This document shows, piece after piece, positions 26,739-36,059 of a stretch of DNA of 64,000 nt (position 1 is the first letter of the stretch; each line of letters opens with the position of its first letter). The position numbers were made by a program, and so were the translations under genes. The DNA is from Anaerolineales bacterium (GTDB lineage: Bacteria; Chloroflexota; Anaerolineae; Anaerolineales; Villigracilaceae). The stretch spans positions 62,001 to 126,000 of the forward strand of contig JAEURC010000069.1 of the NCBI GenBank assembly GCA_016789025.1. Reading direction: 5' to 3'. Below the pieces are notes generated by a model. It saw only the letters and a list, made by a program, of their open reading frames with translations, was not told the origin of the DNA and did no database searches.

Positions 26739-27750
26739 AGTCACCGACGTGGACACGCTCTGGGTGGGGGGCAAGGGCGGTATGGAGGAATCTCTGGTGA
26801 AACGCCAGGGTATTGCCTTTACCAGCGTCCCTGCCGCCGGTCTGCACGGCGTCGGTCTTACCGCGTTGCCGGGCAACCTGCTCACGCTTGGACGCGGCAT
26901 CCTCGCCGCTCGCCGCATCCTGCGCGAATTTCAACCGGATGTTATGTTCTTTACCGGCGGCTACGTTGCGGCGCCGGTCGCGATCGCCGGGGCATCGATA
27001 CCGATCCTGCTCTATACGCCGGATATCGAGCCGGGGCTGGCGTTGAAGTCCCTCGCCCGCTATGCGGATGTGATTGCCGTGACAACGAGTCAATCGCAAA
27101 AGTTCTTTAAAAAGAAGGTGCGTGAAACAGGCTACCCGCTTCGCCCCGACCTTGCGCTGTGGGACCGATTGACAGCGACTCGTCACCTCGGCATCTCCGG
27201 CGAAAAACCCGTACTGTTGGCGTTCGGAGGAAGCAAAGGCGCGCGCTCCATCAACTTTGCCGTGATCAATCACCTGCGAGACCTGCTTGCCAAGTTCGAG
27301 GTCATTCACTTGACCGGCGACCTGGATTGGCAATATGTCAAACAAATGCGCGAGCAACTGCCGATGGAACTTGCCGCGCGTTATCATGCCATGCCCTACC
27401 TGCACGAAATGGGCGCGGCATTTGCCGTTGCAGATGTGGCTCTTACTCGCGCGGGCGCTTCGGTGTTGGGCGAGTTTCCGTTATTCGGGTTGCCTTCCAT
27501 CCTTGTGCCGTATCCCCATGCCTGGCGTTACCAAAAAGTGAACGCCGAATTCCTTGCCTGGCGCGGCGCGGCGGTCATTTTGGAAGACCACCGCCTGAAC
27601 ACTGAATTGATGATGACCTTGAATGTTTTATTCGAGAACCGGAATAAATTGAAATCCATGCGGGCGGCGATGTTTGAATTGTCACATCCGCGCGCCGCGG
27701 AGAAGATCGCCAGCGCGTTAATCGAACTGGCAGGAGTGAAAAGCCTATGA
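26659..27750 (+). CDS. murG: undecaprenyldiphospho-muramoylpentapeptide beta-N-acetylglucosaminyltransferase MurG
   Basis: 363 residues from GTG 26659, chosen because GGAGG lies 7 nt upstream and because the family N-terminus starts here: LLICAGGTGGGVYPALAV (about 3-20). Other marks are FTGGYVAAPVAIAG (about 96-109), LLAFGGSKGARSIN (about 190-203) and LTRAGASVLGEFPLFGLPSI (about 260-279, donor site). It forms lipid II from lipid I at the inner membrane face. The start lies 80 nt inside ftsW. ATGA overlap with the following gene. Confidence 0.94.
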   Translation: MRLLICAGGTGGGVYPALAVHSALTAKVTDVDTLWVGGKGGMEESLVKRQGIAFTSVPAAGLHGVGLTALPGNLLTLGRGILAARRILREFQPDVMFFTGGYVAAPVAIAGASIPILLYTPDIEPGLALKSLARYADVIAVTTSQSQKFFKKKVRETGYPLRPDLALWDRLTATRHLGISGEKPVLLAFGGSKGARSINFAVINHLRDLLAKFEVIHLTGDLDWQYVKQMREQLPMELAARYHAMPYLHEMGAAFAVADVALTRAGASVLGEFPLFGLPSILVPYPHAWRYQKVNAEFLAWRGAAVILEDHRLNTELMMTLNVLFENRNKLKSMRAAMFELSHPRAAEKIASALIELAGVKSL

Positions 27751-28277
27751 TGAGCATCAATATTGTCTTTTGGATGTACGTCCTGCTCTTTGGGTTCATT
27801 GGAGGCATGCGCGGCTGGGCGAAGGAACTGCTCGTCACATTCAGCGCCATTCTCGCGCTCGCCATCAACCACGTCTTGCGGAAGTTCGTTCCGCTGGTGG
27901 CGGGCATGCAGGATTCAGACATTAACTTGTTTTGGGCGCGCATCATCGTCCTGACCGTGCTTGTCTATTTTGGATACCAGACCGTGGTCAGCATCCAACA
28001 TTTGGCATCGCGAGCGGTGCGAGAGCGTTTTCAAGACACGGTCATTGGCGTCCTGCTTGGCGGCGTGAACGGATATTTCATCGCTGGCAGTGTGCTGTTC
28101 TATTTGGACAAAGCGAAATATCCGTTTTCGCAGATTGTTACCGCGCCAACGGATCCGAACTTGCTCACCAAGATCAACGACATGATGCTGTACATGCCGC
28201 CTGCGCTCCTCGGCGATCCGGGCATCTACTTCGCCATCATCCTCGCCTTCGTGTTCATCATCGTTGTCTACATCTAA
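27747..28277 (+). CDS. CvpA-like membrane protein
   Basis: 176 residues with an N-terminal helix MSINIVFWMYVLLFGFIGG, a GMRGWAKELLVTFSAILAL segment (about 25-43) typical of CvpA (short turn with conserved glycine and charged residues after helix 1), a third helix at about 63-82 and a C-terminal helix (about 155-175). CvpA-type proteins affect membrane integrity and secretion. Translationally coupled to murG by ATGA and followed by murC, so it is an uncommon passenger of the dcw cluster. Function there is unknown. Confidence 0.65.
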   Translation: MMSINIVFWMYVLLFGFIGGMRGWAKELLVTFSAILALAINHVLRKFVPLVAGMQDSDINLFWARIIVLTVLVYFGYQTVVSIQHLASRAVRERFQDTVIGVLLGGVNGYFIAGSVLFYLDKAKYPFSQIVTAPTDPNLLTKINDMMLYMPPALLGDPGIYFAIILAFVFIIVVYI

Positions 28278-28280
28278 ATC

Positions 28281-28328
28281 ATGAACTATCTAATTATCTA
28301 ACTATCTAACTACCAAACTATTGAACTA
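28281..28328. repeat. octamer-like array (CTATCTAA units) before murC
   Basis: Six degenerate 7-8-nt units of the ACTATCTA / AACTACCA type fill the spacer between the cvpA-like gene and murC. They are AT-rich compared with both neighbours, and no ribosome site for murC is left. Confidence 0.65.
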
Positions 28329-28330
28329 AC

Positions 28331-29725
28331 ATGACACACGTCCATTTCATCGGCATTGGGGGCAGCGGACTTTCCGCCATCGCCCGTCTCCTGCTGGAGA
28401 GCGGATACGCGGTGAGCGGCTCTGACCGCGCGCTGACTCCGTTTGCCGAAGAGGTGCGCAAAGCTGGCGCAAGCGTGTACGTGGGGCATCATGCCCGCAA
28501 TGTGGCGGGAGCCGACTGGGTCGTGCGCTCCTCCGCCATCCCGGACGATAACCCCGAAGTGCAAGCGGCGATGCAGAAGAATATCCCCGTGTACAAACGC
28601 GCGGATTTTCTCGGTGAGTTGATGGCAGATAAGACCGGCATTGCCATTGCCGGCACGCATGGCAAGACCACCACCACCGCCATGACCGCCTGGGTATTGA
28701 CCGAACTCAAACGCGACCCGTCATTCATTATTGGCAGTATGGCGAAAAACCTCGGCGTCAATGCCCGCGCCGGCAAAGGCAACTTGTTCGTCATCGAAGC
28801 CGATGAATACGACAACATGTTCCTAGGCTTGAAACCGCAGATCGAAGTGATTACCAACCTCGAGCACGACCATCCCGATTTCTTTCCAACCTTCGAGGCG
28901 ATGACACAATCCTTCGAAACCTTTATTAACCTTCTGCCAGCCGACGGCACGCTGATCGTCTGTATGGAAGACGCTGGCGCAACATCGCTCATTCCATATG
29001 CGCGCAAAGCCGGCAAGAACGTCATTGCCTATGGCGCGCACATGGAGAACACCATCAGCGCGCCGCACTGGGTGATGGCGCGCGACGTGAAGCCCAACCA
29101 GCGCGGCGGCTTCGACTTCGTCGCCTCCTCCAACTTGAAGAGCGCCGGGCTTGAATCGGTGGAAGTGTCGTTACAGGCGCCGGGCGAGCACAACGTTCGC
29201 AATGCCCTGGCAACTCTGGCGATCGTGGATGTGCTGGGACTGTCGCGCGAAAAAGCCGCGAAGGCGTTGAGCAAATTCACAGGAACCGGACGCAGGTTCG
29301 AGTTGAGAGGCGAAGCGAACGGCGTCAGCGTGTACGACGACTATGCCCATCATCCCACCGAGATCAAAGCCACGCTGGCAGGGGCGCGGGCGCGTTATCC
29401 CGAACGCCGCATCTGGGCGGTTTGGCAACCGCACACGTATTCGCGCACGCAGGCGTTATATCTCGAATTTTCGCGCGCCTTCAAAGATGCCGATGAAGTC
29501 ATTGTCACCGAGGTATACGCGGCGCGCGAACCGAAACAGGATTTCACCTCGGCGGAAATCGTCAGCGGAATGCCGCACCCCTCGGCGCGTTACATTGCCA
29601 CGCTCCCGCAAGCAACCGATTATTTACTGAAGAATTTGCAACCCAACGACGTGTTGATCGTGCTATCGGCTGGCGATGCCGACCAGATCTGCGCGGAAGT
29701 TTTGAAAGCCCTACAGGAGAGATAA
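28331..29725 (+). CDS. murC: UDP-N-acetylmuramate--L-alanine ligase MurC
   Basis: 464 residues. N-terminal domain MTHVHFIGIGGSGLSAIARL (1-20), ATPase P-loop AIAGTHGKTTTTAMTAWVL (about 102-120), FVIEADEYDNMFLGL (about 156-170), and C-terminal VYDDYAHHPTEIKATLAGAR (about 336-355) with WAVWQPHTYSRT. It adds L-Ala to UDP-MurNAc, the first peptide-stem step. Directly follows an octamer array; a small unknown gene starts 1 nt after its stop. Confidence 0.95.
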   Translation: MTHVHFIGIGGSGLSAIARLLLESGYAVSGSDRALTPFAEEVRKAGASVYVGHHARNVAGADWVVRSSAIPDDNPEVQAAMQKNIPVYKRADFLGELMADKTGIAIAGTHGKTTTTAMTAWVLTELKRDPSFIIGSMAKNLGVNARAGKGNLFVIEADEYDNMFLGLKPQIEVITNLEHDHPDFFPTFEAMTQSFETFINLLPADGTLIVCMEDAGATSLIPYARKAGKNVIAYGAHMENTISAPHWVMARDVKPNQRGGFDFVASSNLKSAGLESVEVSLQAPGEHNVRNALATLAIVDVLGLSREKAAKALSKFTGTGRRFELRGEANGVSVYDDYAHHPTEIKATLAGARARYPERRIWAVWQPHTYSRTQALYLEFSRAFKDADEVIVTEVYAAREPKQDFTSAEIVSGMPHPSARYIATLPQATDYLLKNLQPNDVLIVLSAGDADQICAEVLKALQER

Positions 29726-29726
29726 C

Positions 29727-29975
29727 ATGACCCGACAAACGCTTCAACTCCGGACCTTGGACCTGTTCCCCCTGCGGAAAGTTTTACTCGCCGCCGGGCG
29801 CGGTGTGCCCTCGCGCGTCCCCTCGTGGAATGCGGACGAACAACTCGCGGTTGAACTTATCGAGAAAATGAAATCTATGCCGGCGTTGGCAAACCCGTTT
29901 GCCGGGCTGGCTGTCGAATCGCCGCGACCGCGCTCTCGCGCCGCGATTCCGGAAATGGCGGGGAGTCATGCCTGA
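29727..29975 (+). CDS. small protein of unknown function in the dcw cluster
   Basis: 82 residues. Begins MTRQTLQLRTLDLFPLRKVL and contains ARG-rich and Ala/Pro-rich stretches; no signal peptide, membrane helix or known motif. The AGGAGAG upstream of ATG 29727 is a good ribosome site overlapping the murC end. It overlaps the next small gene by 8 nt, so the pair is probably co-translated. Its codon use resembles its neighbours, which argues for real coding. It could be a lineage-specific division or wall factor. Confidence 0.55.
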   Translation: MTRQTLQLRTLDLFPLRKVLLAAGRGVPSRVPSWNADEQLAVELIEKMKSMPALANPFAGLAVESPRPRSRAAIPEMAGSHA

Positions 29976-30153
29976 GAAAAAAGATAACGAAAAGCCCGAG
30001 ATCTTCTTCCTGCCTCCGTTGAGGATGCTCCTTTCTTTCTTTGATAAAGACGCGCGCCGCAAGAAAACCGACCAGGCGCATGAAGATGAAAAAGAATCGA
30101 AGGAAAAAACGGTCGAGAAATTGATCGAGAAATTGAACAAGAAGGATGAATAG
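29968..30153 (+). CDS. small highly charged protein of unknown function in the dcw cluster
   Basis: 61 residues from ATG 29968. Starts MPEKKDNEKPEIFFLPPLRM, then a strongly charged Lys/Glu-rich tail (KEKTVEKLIEKLNKKDE) predicted to be a helix. The reading frame stays open upstream to 29899, but the internal ATG overlaps the preceding gene in the usual ATG..TGA manner and is preferred. Function unknown; the position between murC and murB suggests a role coupled to wall synthesis. Confidence 0.55.
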   Translation: MPEKKDNEKPEIFFLPPLRMLLSFFDKDARRKKTDQAHEDEKESKEKTVEKLIEKLNKKDE

Positions 30154-30192
30154 AAAGGAAACGCGCCAGCGCCCCGGCTGACTCGAAAAAAC

Positions 30193-31110
30193 ATGGTTGC
30201 CCTAGCCCGCCCCGTTGACCTGCTCATTGCCAAGTTCGGCGATATGGTGAAAGAGAATGTGCCTCTTGCGCCGTTTACCTCCGCGCGCATCGGCGGTCCC
30301 GCCGATATTTTCGTCACCGTCGATTCGGTTGCCGCGTTGGCGCGGGTTGTCAAATTTCTATGGAAGAACGAACTGCCGTTCAGCGTCATTGGCGGCGGCT
30401 CGAACATCCTCGTCAGCGACAAGGGTGTTCGCGGGGTAGTGGTGATGAACCGGGCAAAGAAAGTCAGTTTTCATGCCGGTGACCAGCCCTCGGTCACTGC
30501 CGAATCAGGCGTGGTGTTCAGTAACCTCGCCAACCGTTGCGCCTCGAAAGGATTTGGCGGCATCGAATGGGCGGCGGCTGTTCCCGGCACTATCGGCGGC
30601 GCGGTGTATGGCAATGCGGGCGCGTTCGGCGGCGATGTGGCTGGAAGTTTGCTCTCTACCGAACTGCTGACCGAAAACGGACGCGAGACATACTCCGTTG
30701 AACGAATGGGATACGGCTATCGCGCGAGTGTTTTGAAAAGCGGCGAGTTGAAAGCCGTAGTCCTGTCGGCAGAGTTGAGTTTGACGAATTCAACCAAAGA
30801 GGATGCGACGGTCAAGATCCAACAATTTAGCGCGCATCGCAAAACGACCCAGCCGCCGGGCGCGAGCATGGGTTCGATGTTCAAGAATCCCGCCGGCGAT
30901 TATGCGGGCCGTCTGATCGAAATCTCGGGCTTGAAGGGAACCCGCATCGGTAACGCGGAAGTCAGCCCGTTGCACGGAAACTTCTTCGTCAATCATGGCG
31001 CGACGCGGGCGGAAGATATCCGCAAACTGGTTCAACTTGTGCAGAAGACCGTGAAAGAGAAGCAAGGCATTGAACTGGAGTTGGAGATCGAGATGGTTGG
31101 CGAGTGGTGA
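30193..31110 (+). CDS. murB: UDP-N-acetylenolpyruvoylglucosamine reductase MurB
   Basis: 305 residues. FAD-binding type 4 domain with FTSARIGGPADIFV (about 23-36), VIGGGSNILVSDKGVRGVV (about 65-83), GIEWAAAVPGTIGGAVYGNAG split over about 125-145, and the C-terminal GASMGSMFKNPAGDYAGRLIE (about 223-243) whose Ser donates a proton, plus Glu in AEVSPLHGNFFVNHG. It reduces UDP-GlcNAc-enolpyruvate to UDP-MurNAc using NADPH. Length and absence of the extra type I domain indicate type II MurB. Its stop overlaps the region of the ddl start. Confidence 0.94.
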   Translation: MVALARPVDLLIAKFGDMVKENVPLAPFTSARIGGPADIFVTVDSVAALARVVKFLWKNELPFSVIGGGSNILVSDKGVRGVVVMNRAKKVSFHAGDQPSVTAESGVVFSNLANRCASKGFGGIEWAAAVPGTIGGAVYGNAGAFGGDVAGSLLSTELLTENGRETYSVERMGYGYRASVLKSGELKAVVLSAELSLTNSTKEDATVKIQQFSAHRKTTQPPGASMGSMFKNPAGDYAGRLIEISGLKGTRIGNAEVSPLHGNFFVNHGATRAEDIRKLVQLVQKTVKEKQGIELELEIEMVGEW

Positions 31111-31118
31111 GTAGAGAT

Positions 31119-32204
31119 ATGAAAAAGAAACTTCGAGTGGCAGTGATCTTTGGCGGACGTTCCGGCGAACATGATGTTTCGCTGATGTCCGCGCGTTCGG
31201 TGCTGTCGGTGCTCGACCCCGCCAAATACGAAGTGACCCAGATTGGAATCACGCGTGACGGTCAATGGCTGACGGGCGCAGATGCGCTTGGAAAGTTCGA
31301 AAGTGGAAAGTTGGAAGAGCTTGAGCGGTTTATCCTTTCGCCTGACCCCTCCGATGTAACTCGTAGCTCGTATCCTGAAATTGACGTTTTCTTCCCCATC
31401 CTCCACGGCACCTTCGGCGAAGATGGCACAATTCAAGGTTTGTTTGAAATGGCAGACGTGGCGTACGTTGGCGCGGGTGTGACCGGCTCCTCTGTGGGCA
31501 TGGACAAAGGCGTGTTCAAAGAAGTGATGCGCGCGAACGATATTCCTGTCGTCGAGTCTGTTTTGGTGTCGCGCAAGGATATCGAAAGAAACATGAACGC
31601 TGTCATCGAAAAGGCTGAGCAGATCGCCGGCTACCCGCTCTTTACCAAGCCTGCCAACCTTGGCTCCTCGGTGGGTGTGACGAAATGTCGCAACCGTTCC
31701 GATTTGCAGGAAGGCTTGATGGAAGCCGCATCGTTCGACCGGCGCGTGCTCGTCGAACGCGGCGTGAACGATGCGCGCGAGGTCGAGGTCAGCGTGCTGG
31801 GCAACGACGAACCATCCGCTTCGGTGTGCGGAGAGGTCCTGCCGAGCCGCGAGTTTTACTCGTACGAATCGAAATACATTGATGGAACCTCCGGCTTGGA
31901 TATACCTGCAAAACTGCCCGCGGATGTTTCCGAACAAATCCGCGCTTATGCCGTGCGCGCGTATCAACTGATCGATTGCGCTGGCATGGCGCGCGTGGAC
32001 TTTTTTGTAGAGAAAGAGACGAACAAGGTTTACCTCAACGAATTGAACACCATCCCGGGTTTCACCAAGATCAGCATGTACCCGAAGCTATGGGAAGCCA
32101 CAAACCTGCCCTATGCAAAACTCGTTGACCGGTTGATCGAACTGGCGCTCGAGCGCAAAGCAGAACGAGATCGAACATCGCATACGTATCGGAGCCGCGC
32201 ATGA
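31119..32204 (+). CDS. ddl: D-alanine--D-alanine ligase
   Basis: 361 residues from ATG 31119; an in-frame GTG at 31104 overlaps the murB stop and is a possible alternative. ATP-grasp ligase with VAVIFGGRSGEHDVSLMSA (about 6-24), PILHGTFGEDGTIQGLFEM (about 89-107), YVGAGVTGSSVGMDKGVFK (about 112-130) and C-terminal RVDFFVEKETNKVYLNELNT (split; about 288-307) with FTKISMYPKLWEA. It makes D-Ala-D-Ala for MurF. ATGA overlap with ftsQ. Confidence 0.94.
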   Translation: MKKKLRVAVIFGGRSGEHDVSLMSARSVLSVLDPAKYEVTQIGITRDGQWLTGADALGKFESGKLEELERFILSPDPSDVTRSSYPEIDVFFPILHGTFGEDGTIQGLFEMADVAYVGAGVTGSSVGMDKGVFKEVMRANDIPVVESVLVSRKDIERNMNAVIEKAEQIAGYPLFTKPANLGSSVGVTKCRNRSDLQEGLMEAASFDRRVLVERGVNDAREVEVSVLGNDEPSASVCGEVLPSREFYSYESKYIDGTSGLDIPAKLPADVSEQIRAYAVRAYQLIDCAGMARVDFFVEKETNKVYLNELNTIPGFTKISMYPKLWEATNLPYAKLVDRLIELALERKAERDRTSHTYRSRA

Positions 32205-33157
32205 ATAATAAAAAATATATGTCCCGAGCCGAACTCGTCCGCTTGAGGCGCGAGAGCGAGCATGCTAAATCGATGGAACGCGCCGCGCGGGAAGCCACGC
32301 GTCCATTGAGCGCGGTGAAGCCTCGCGCTAAAGCCGCGCCAAAGCCAAAACAAAACAAGCGTCGATTCAATATTGCGTTAGCCATGCCGCGCGTCAACTT
32401 GAGGGCGATTCACCTGCCAACGATTCGGTTTCCGCGACCTCGGTTTGGCTGGCGGACATTTTCGCTCCTGTTGGTTGCCGTATTGGGGTTGGCGGTGTAT
32501 TTTTCGTTCACCCGCCCTGAACTGCGCGTTTCGGAAGCGCAGGTGATCGGCAACCAAATTTTGACTCCCGCTGAATTGAATTCGGTGATGGGCGTTGCGG
32601 GTCAACCCATCTTTTTGCTGACCCCCTCCGAGTTGGAGACGCGCCTCTTGCTTAATTATCCGGAGATCTCCGCGGTGCGGGTGAATGTGTCCCTGCCGAA
32701 CCTTGTCACAGCGCATATCGTCGAGCGCAAGCCGTTCATCCGCTGGGAGCAAAACGGCGCGTATACGTGGATCGCCGAGGACGGCGTTGCGTATCGTCCG
32801 CGCGGCGAGATGGTGGGGCTCATTTCAGTGGTGGCTGAATCAGCTCCCCCTGCGATCGGAGGCGGGACGGATCCGCTGGCGCCGACTCCGTATATCACGG
32901 CCGAGATGGTGCAGGCGTTGAAGGGGCTGGCGAGTCACGTTCCGCCCGGCGCGGTGATCTTGTACGATTCGGTCAACGGGTTTGGCTGGAACGACCCCCG
33001 AGGCTGGCGCGCCTATTTCGGCGCAACCGCCAGCGATGTGGAACTGAAGATGCGCGTGTATGAAACGATGGTGAATTCGTTGACGCAGCGCGGCATCCGC
33101 CCGGCGTTGATCAATGTGACGTACCCGACCGCGCCGTATTACAGGATGAATCAGTGA
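32201..33157 (+). CDS. ftsQ: cell division protein FtsQ/DivIB
   Basis: 318 residues. A long basic cytoplasmic N-terminus (1-80, rich in Arg/Lys/Ala), one membrane helix (about 86-104, TFSLLLVAVLGLAVYFSFT), a POTRA domain starting LRVSEAQVIGNQILTPAELN (about 108-127) and a beta domain to the end (YRMNQ). It scaffolds FtsL/B at the divisome. The cytoplasmic tail is longer than in Escherichia coli. It overlaps ddl by 4 nt and is followed by a 102-nt spacer with an octamer array. Confidence 0.88.
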   Translation: MNNKKYMSRAELVRLRRESEHAKSMERAAREATRPLSAVKPRAKAAPKPKQNKRRFNIALAMPRVNLRAIHLPTIRFPRPRFGWRTFSLLLVAVLGLAVYFSFTRPELRVSEAQVIGNQILTPAELNSVMGVAGQPIFLLTPSELETRLLLNYPEISAVRVNVSLPNLVTAHIVERKPFIRWEQNGAYTWIAEDGVAYRPRGEMVGLISVVAESAPPAIGGGTDPLAPTPYITAEMVQALKGLASHVPPGAVILYDSVNGFGWNDPRGWRAYFGATASDVELKMRVYETMVNSLTQRGIRPALINVTYPTAPYYRMNQ

Positions 33158-33171
33158 AGAGAGATGGATAG

Positions 33172-33202
33172 GTAAACAGGTAGACACGTAAACAGGTGAA
33201 CA
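33172..33202. repeat. octamer array (GTAAACAG units) between ftsQ and ftsA
   Basis: Units GGTAAAC, AGGTAGAC, ACGTAAAC and AGGTGAAC in tandem, the same style of short array as at 28281, 46871, 48693 and 60107. Confidence 0.6.
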
Positions 33203-33259
33203 TGGTGTTGTTGGGCGGATTTCTCCGCTTGAGATCACCGGTGAAGATGAAAAGGAAAC

Positions 33260-34492
33260 ATGGAAGAAATTGTAGTTGGCATCGACGTAGGCACGACAAA
33301 AATTTGCACCCTGGTGGGGCGCGTGGAGGAGGATAACCCCATCCGCATCATGGGTGTGGGCATCGAGCCTTCGGATGGAATCCGCAAGGGCATCATCGTG
33401 GACCTCGCCGCCGCGACGCAAGCCATTGCGCGTTCGGTGAAAAAAGCGGAATCGACCTCGGGGTTGGAGATCACCTCGGCGTTGGTGAGCATTGCCGGCG
33501 CGCATGTATCGTCGGTGAACAGTCGCGGCGTATCAGCCGTCAATGGGAAGGTGATCGAGCAATACGATCTCGATCATGCCATGGAACAGGCGCGCGCGGT
33601 CGCGATTCCCAATGACCGCGAGATCATCCACGTGATCCAACGCGGGTTCAGTGTGGATGGGCAGGATGGCATTCGCGCTCCGCGCGGAATGCATGGCTAT
33701 CGGCTCGAAGTGGAGGCGCATATTATTACCGCCTCCGCCGCCACGGTAGATAACCTGCGTCATTGCGTGGGCGCAAGCGGCGTGAAGATTCAAGAGTTTG
33801 TGCTGAACCCGCTTGCCTCCGGTGAAGCCGTGCTTACCGAACAGGAACGTCAGATGGGCGTGGCGGTTTGCGATATCGGCGGCGGCACGGCGGATTTGGC
33901 GATCTACGTCAACGGCGATGTGTGGCATACGATGGTGCTCGCGGTTGGCGGCAATCACATCACCCAGGATATTGCGCATGGTCTGCGCTTGCCGTTTGCG
34001 CAAGCCGAGGAAGTGAAGAAGCAACAGGGTCATGCGGTGCGCAGCGAGGTTGGCTTGGAGGAGTATTTTTCCGTGAGACCGTTCGGCGAAGATAAGCCTG
34101 TGCAGATCAACCGGCAGGAACTGGCAGAGATCATCGAAGCGCGCGTGTCGGAGACCTTTGGGTTGATTCTGCAAGAGGTTAAACGATCGGGATACGACGG
34201 TCTGTTGCCGGCGGGCATGGTGTTGACCGGCGGCACGTCTGCATTGCCGGGCATCAGCCGCGTGGCGAGCGAGGTGTTGGGTATGCCGGTCCGCGTGGCG
34301 CAACCGGAGAATCTCTCCGGGCTGGTGGATCGGTTGAGGTCGCCGGCGTATTCCACCGGTGTGGGTTTGTTGCAATGGGCGCTTTCGATGCAGGATGAAG
34401 ACACGAGCATCGGGCGCGACCGCCGCAGGAAAGGAGAATCACGCATGGGGTTTGGCTATATCAAGAAAATTGTCGGAAGGATTTTGCCGTAG
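33260..34492 (+). CDS. ftsA: cell division protein FtsA
   Basis: 410 residues. Actin-fold ATPase: phosphate 1 motif VVGIDVGTTKICTLVG (about 5-20), SHS2 (1C) domain at about 85-165, phosphate 2 ICDIGGGTADLAIYVNG (about 203-219), adenosine motif GMVLTGGTSALPGI (about 317-330). The C-terminal amphipathic helix FGYIKKIVGRILP is the membrane-targeting sequence. It tethers FtsZ to the membrane. AAAGGAAAC precedes the ATG. The downstream spacer to ftsZ carries a possible additional promoter. Confidence 0.95.
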   Translation: MEEIVVGIDVGTTKICTLVGRVEEDNPIRIMGVGIEPSDGIRKGIIVDLAAATQAIARSVKKAESTSGLEITSALVSIAGAHVSSVNSRGVSAVNGKVIEQYDLDHAMEQARAVAIPNDREIIHVIQRGFSVDGQDGIRAPRGMHGYRLEVEAHIITASAATVDNLRHCVGASGVKIQEFVLNPLASGEAVLTEQERQMGVAVCDIGGGTADLAIYVNGDVWHTMVLAVGGNHITQDIAHGLRLPFAQAEEVKKQQGHAVRSEVGLEEYFSVRPFGEDKPVQINRQELAEIIEARVSETFGLILQEVKRSGYDGLLPAGMVLTGGTSALPGISRVASEVLGMPVRVAQPENLSGLVDRLRSPAYSTGVGLLQWALSMQDEDTSIGRDRRRKGESRMGFGYIKKIVGRILP

Positions 34493-34505
34493 CGAGAGGT
34501 TATCC

Positions 34506-34552
34506 GTCCTGAGTGGAACGGAGCGCAGTCGAAGGACGCTTCGACTACGGGA
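34506..34552. repeat. CAGTCGAAGGA dispersed repeat between ftsA and ftsZ
   Basis: CCTGAGTGGAACGGAGCGCAG then TCGAAGGACGCTTCGACTACGG, forming a TCGAAG/CTTCGA inverted pair. It is related to the TCGAC/CAGCTCA element in the DUF998 gene. Confidence 0.5.
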
Positions 34553-34601
34553 CAACGATCATGTCCCTCCGCTCAGCGCGATGAATATAACTCTTAAAAT
34601 T

Positions 34602-34631
34602 TTGAACTACGGAATCAAAAGCAAGTATCAT
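34602..34631 (+). promoter_or_regulatory. possible ftsZ promoter
   Basis: TTGAAC (34602-34607), 18-nt spacer, TATCAT (34626-34631), 27 nt before the ftsZ ATG; GGAGG follows at normal distance. This could boost ftsZ above the rest of the cluster. Confidence 0.45.
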
Positions 34632-34658
34632 TCAACCAATGTTTGATGGAGGCTCAAC

Positions 34659-35819
<1,161 letters not shown>

Positions 35820-35828
35820 ATAAAAATC

Positions 35829-35862
35829 AGACTTCACAGGTTTTTAAAAACCTGTGAAGTCT
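35829..35862. repeat. perfect 34-nt palindrome after ftsZ
   Basis: Half AGACTTCACAGGTTTTT followed by its exact reverse complement, 9 nt after the ftsZ stop. It could end transcription in either direction. A diverged relative (AGACCTCACA...TGTGAGGTCT) is at 36486. Confidence 0.85.
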
Positions 35863-35958
35863 TGATAACAAATTCGGTCAAGTCCGCCTCCTTTGCCGGA
35901 GCGATTCGGGCGTGCCTGGGCGAGGCATGTCTGAATCGCTCTGCGCGTTTAATTTCTC

Positions 35959-36025
35959 ACCGCTAAGAGCGCAAAGGGCGCGAAAAAATAAATGTTTTCT
36001 TGGCGTTCTTCGCGCTCTTAGCGGT
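35959..36025. repeat. ACCGCTAAGAGCGC hairpin element
   Basis: Perfect 14-nt arms ACCGCTAAGAGCGC (35959-35972) and GCGCTCTTAGCGGT (36012-36025) around an AT-rich loop. Same family as 19279, 60388 and 60850. The rest of 35820-36059 holds no gene. Confidence 0.85.
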
Positions 36026-36046
36026 TCATAAAGAATCATGATGTGC

Positions 36047-36059
36047 TAAAATACGCTCA
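36047..36059 (+). promoter_or_regulatory. -10 element predicting a leaderless transcript
   Basis: TAAAAT (36047-36052) ends 7 nt before ATG 36060; no ribosome site. Confidence 0.45.

Noticed and set aside
31032-31967. Leftward frame opposite ddl
   Set aside because: ddl on the forward strand is fully conserved; the opposite frame has no recognisable domain. The same applies to the long opposite frames at 21790-22599, 22590-23477, 26665-27405 and 33533-34375.
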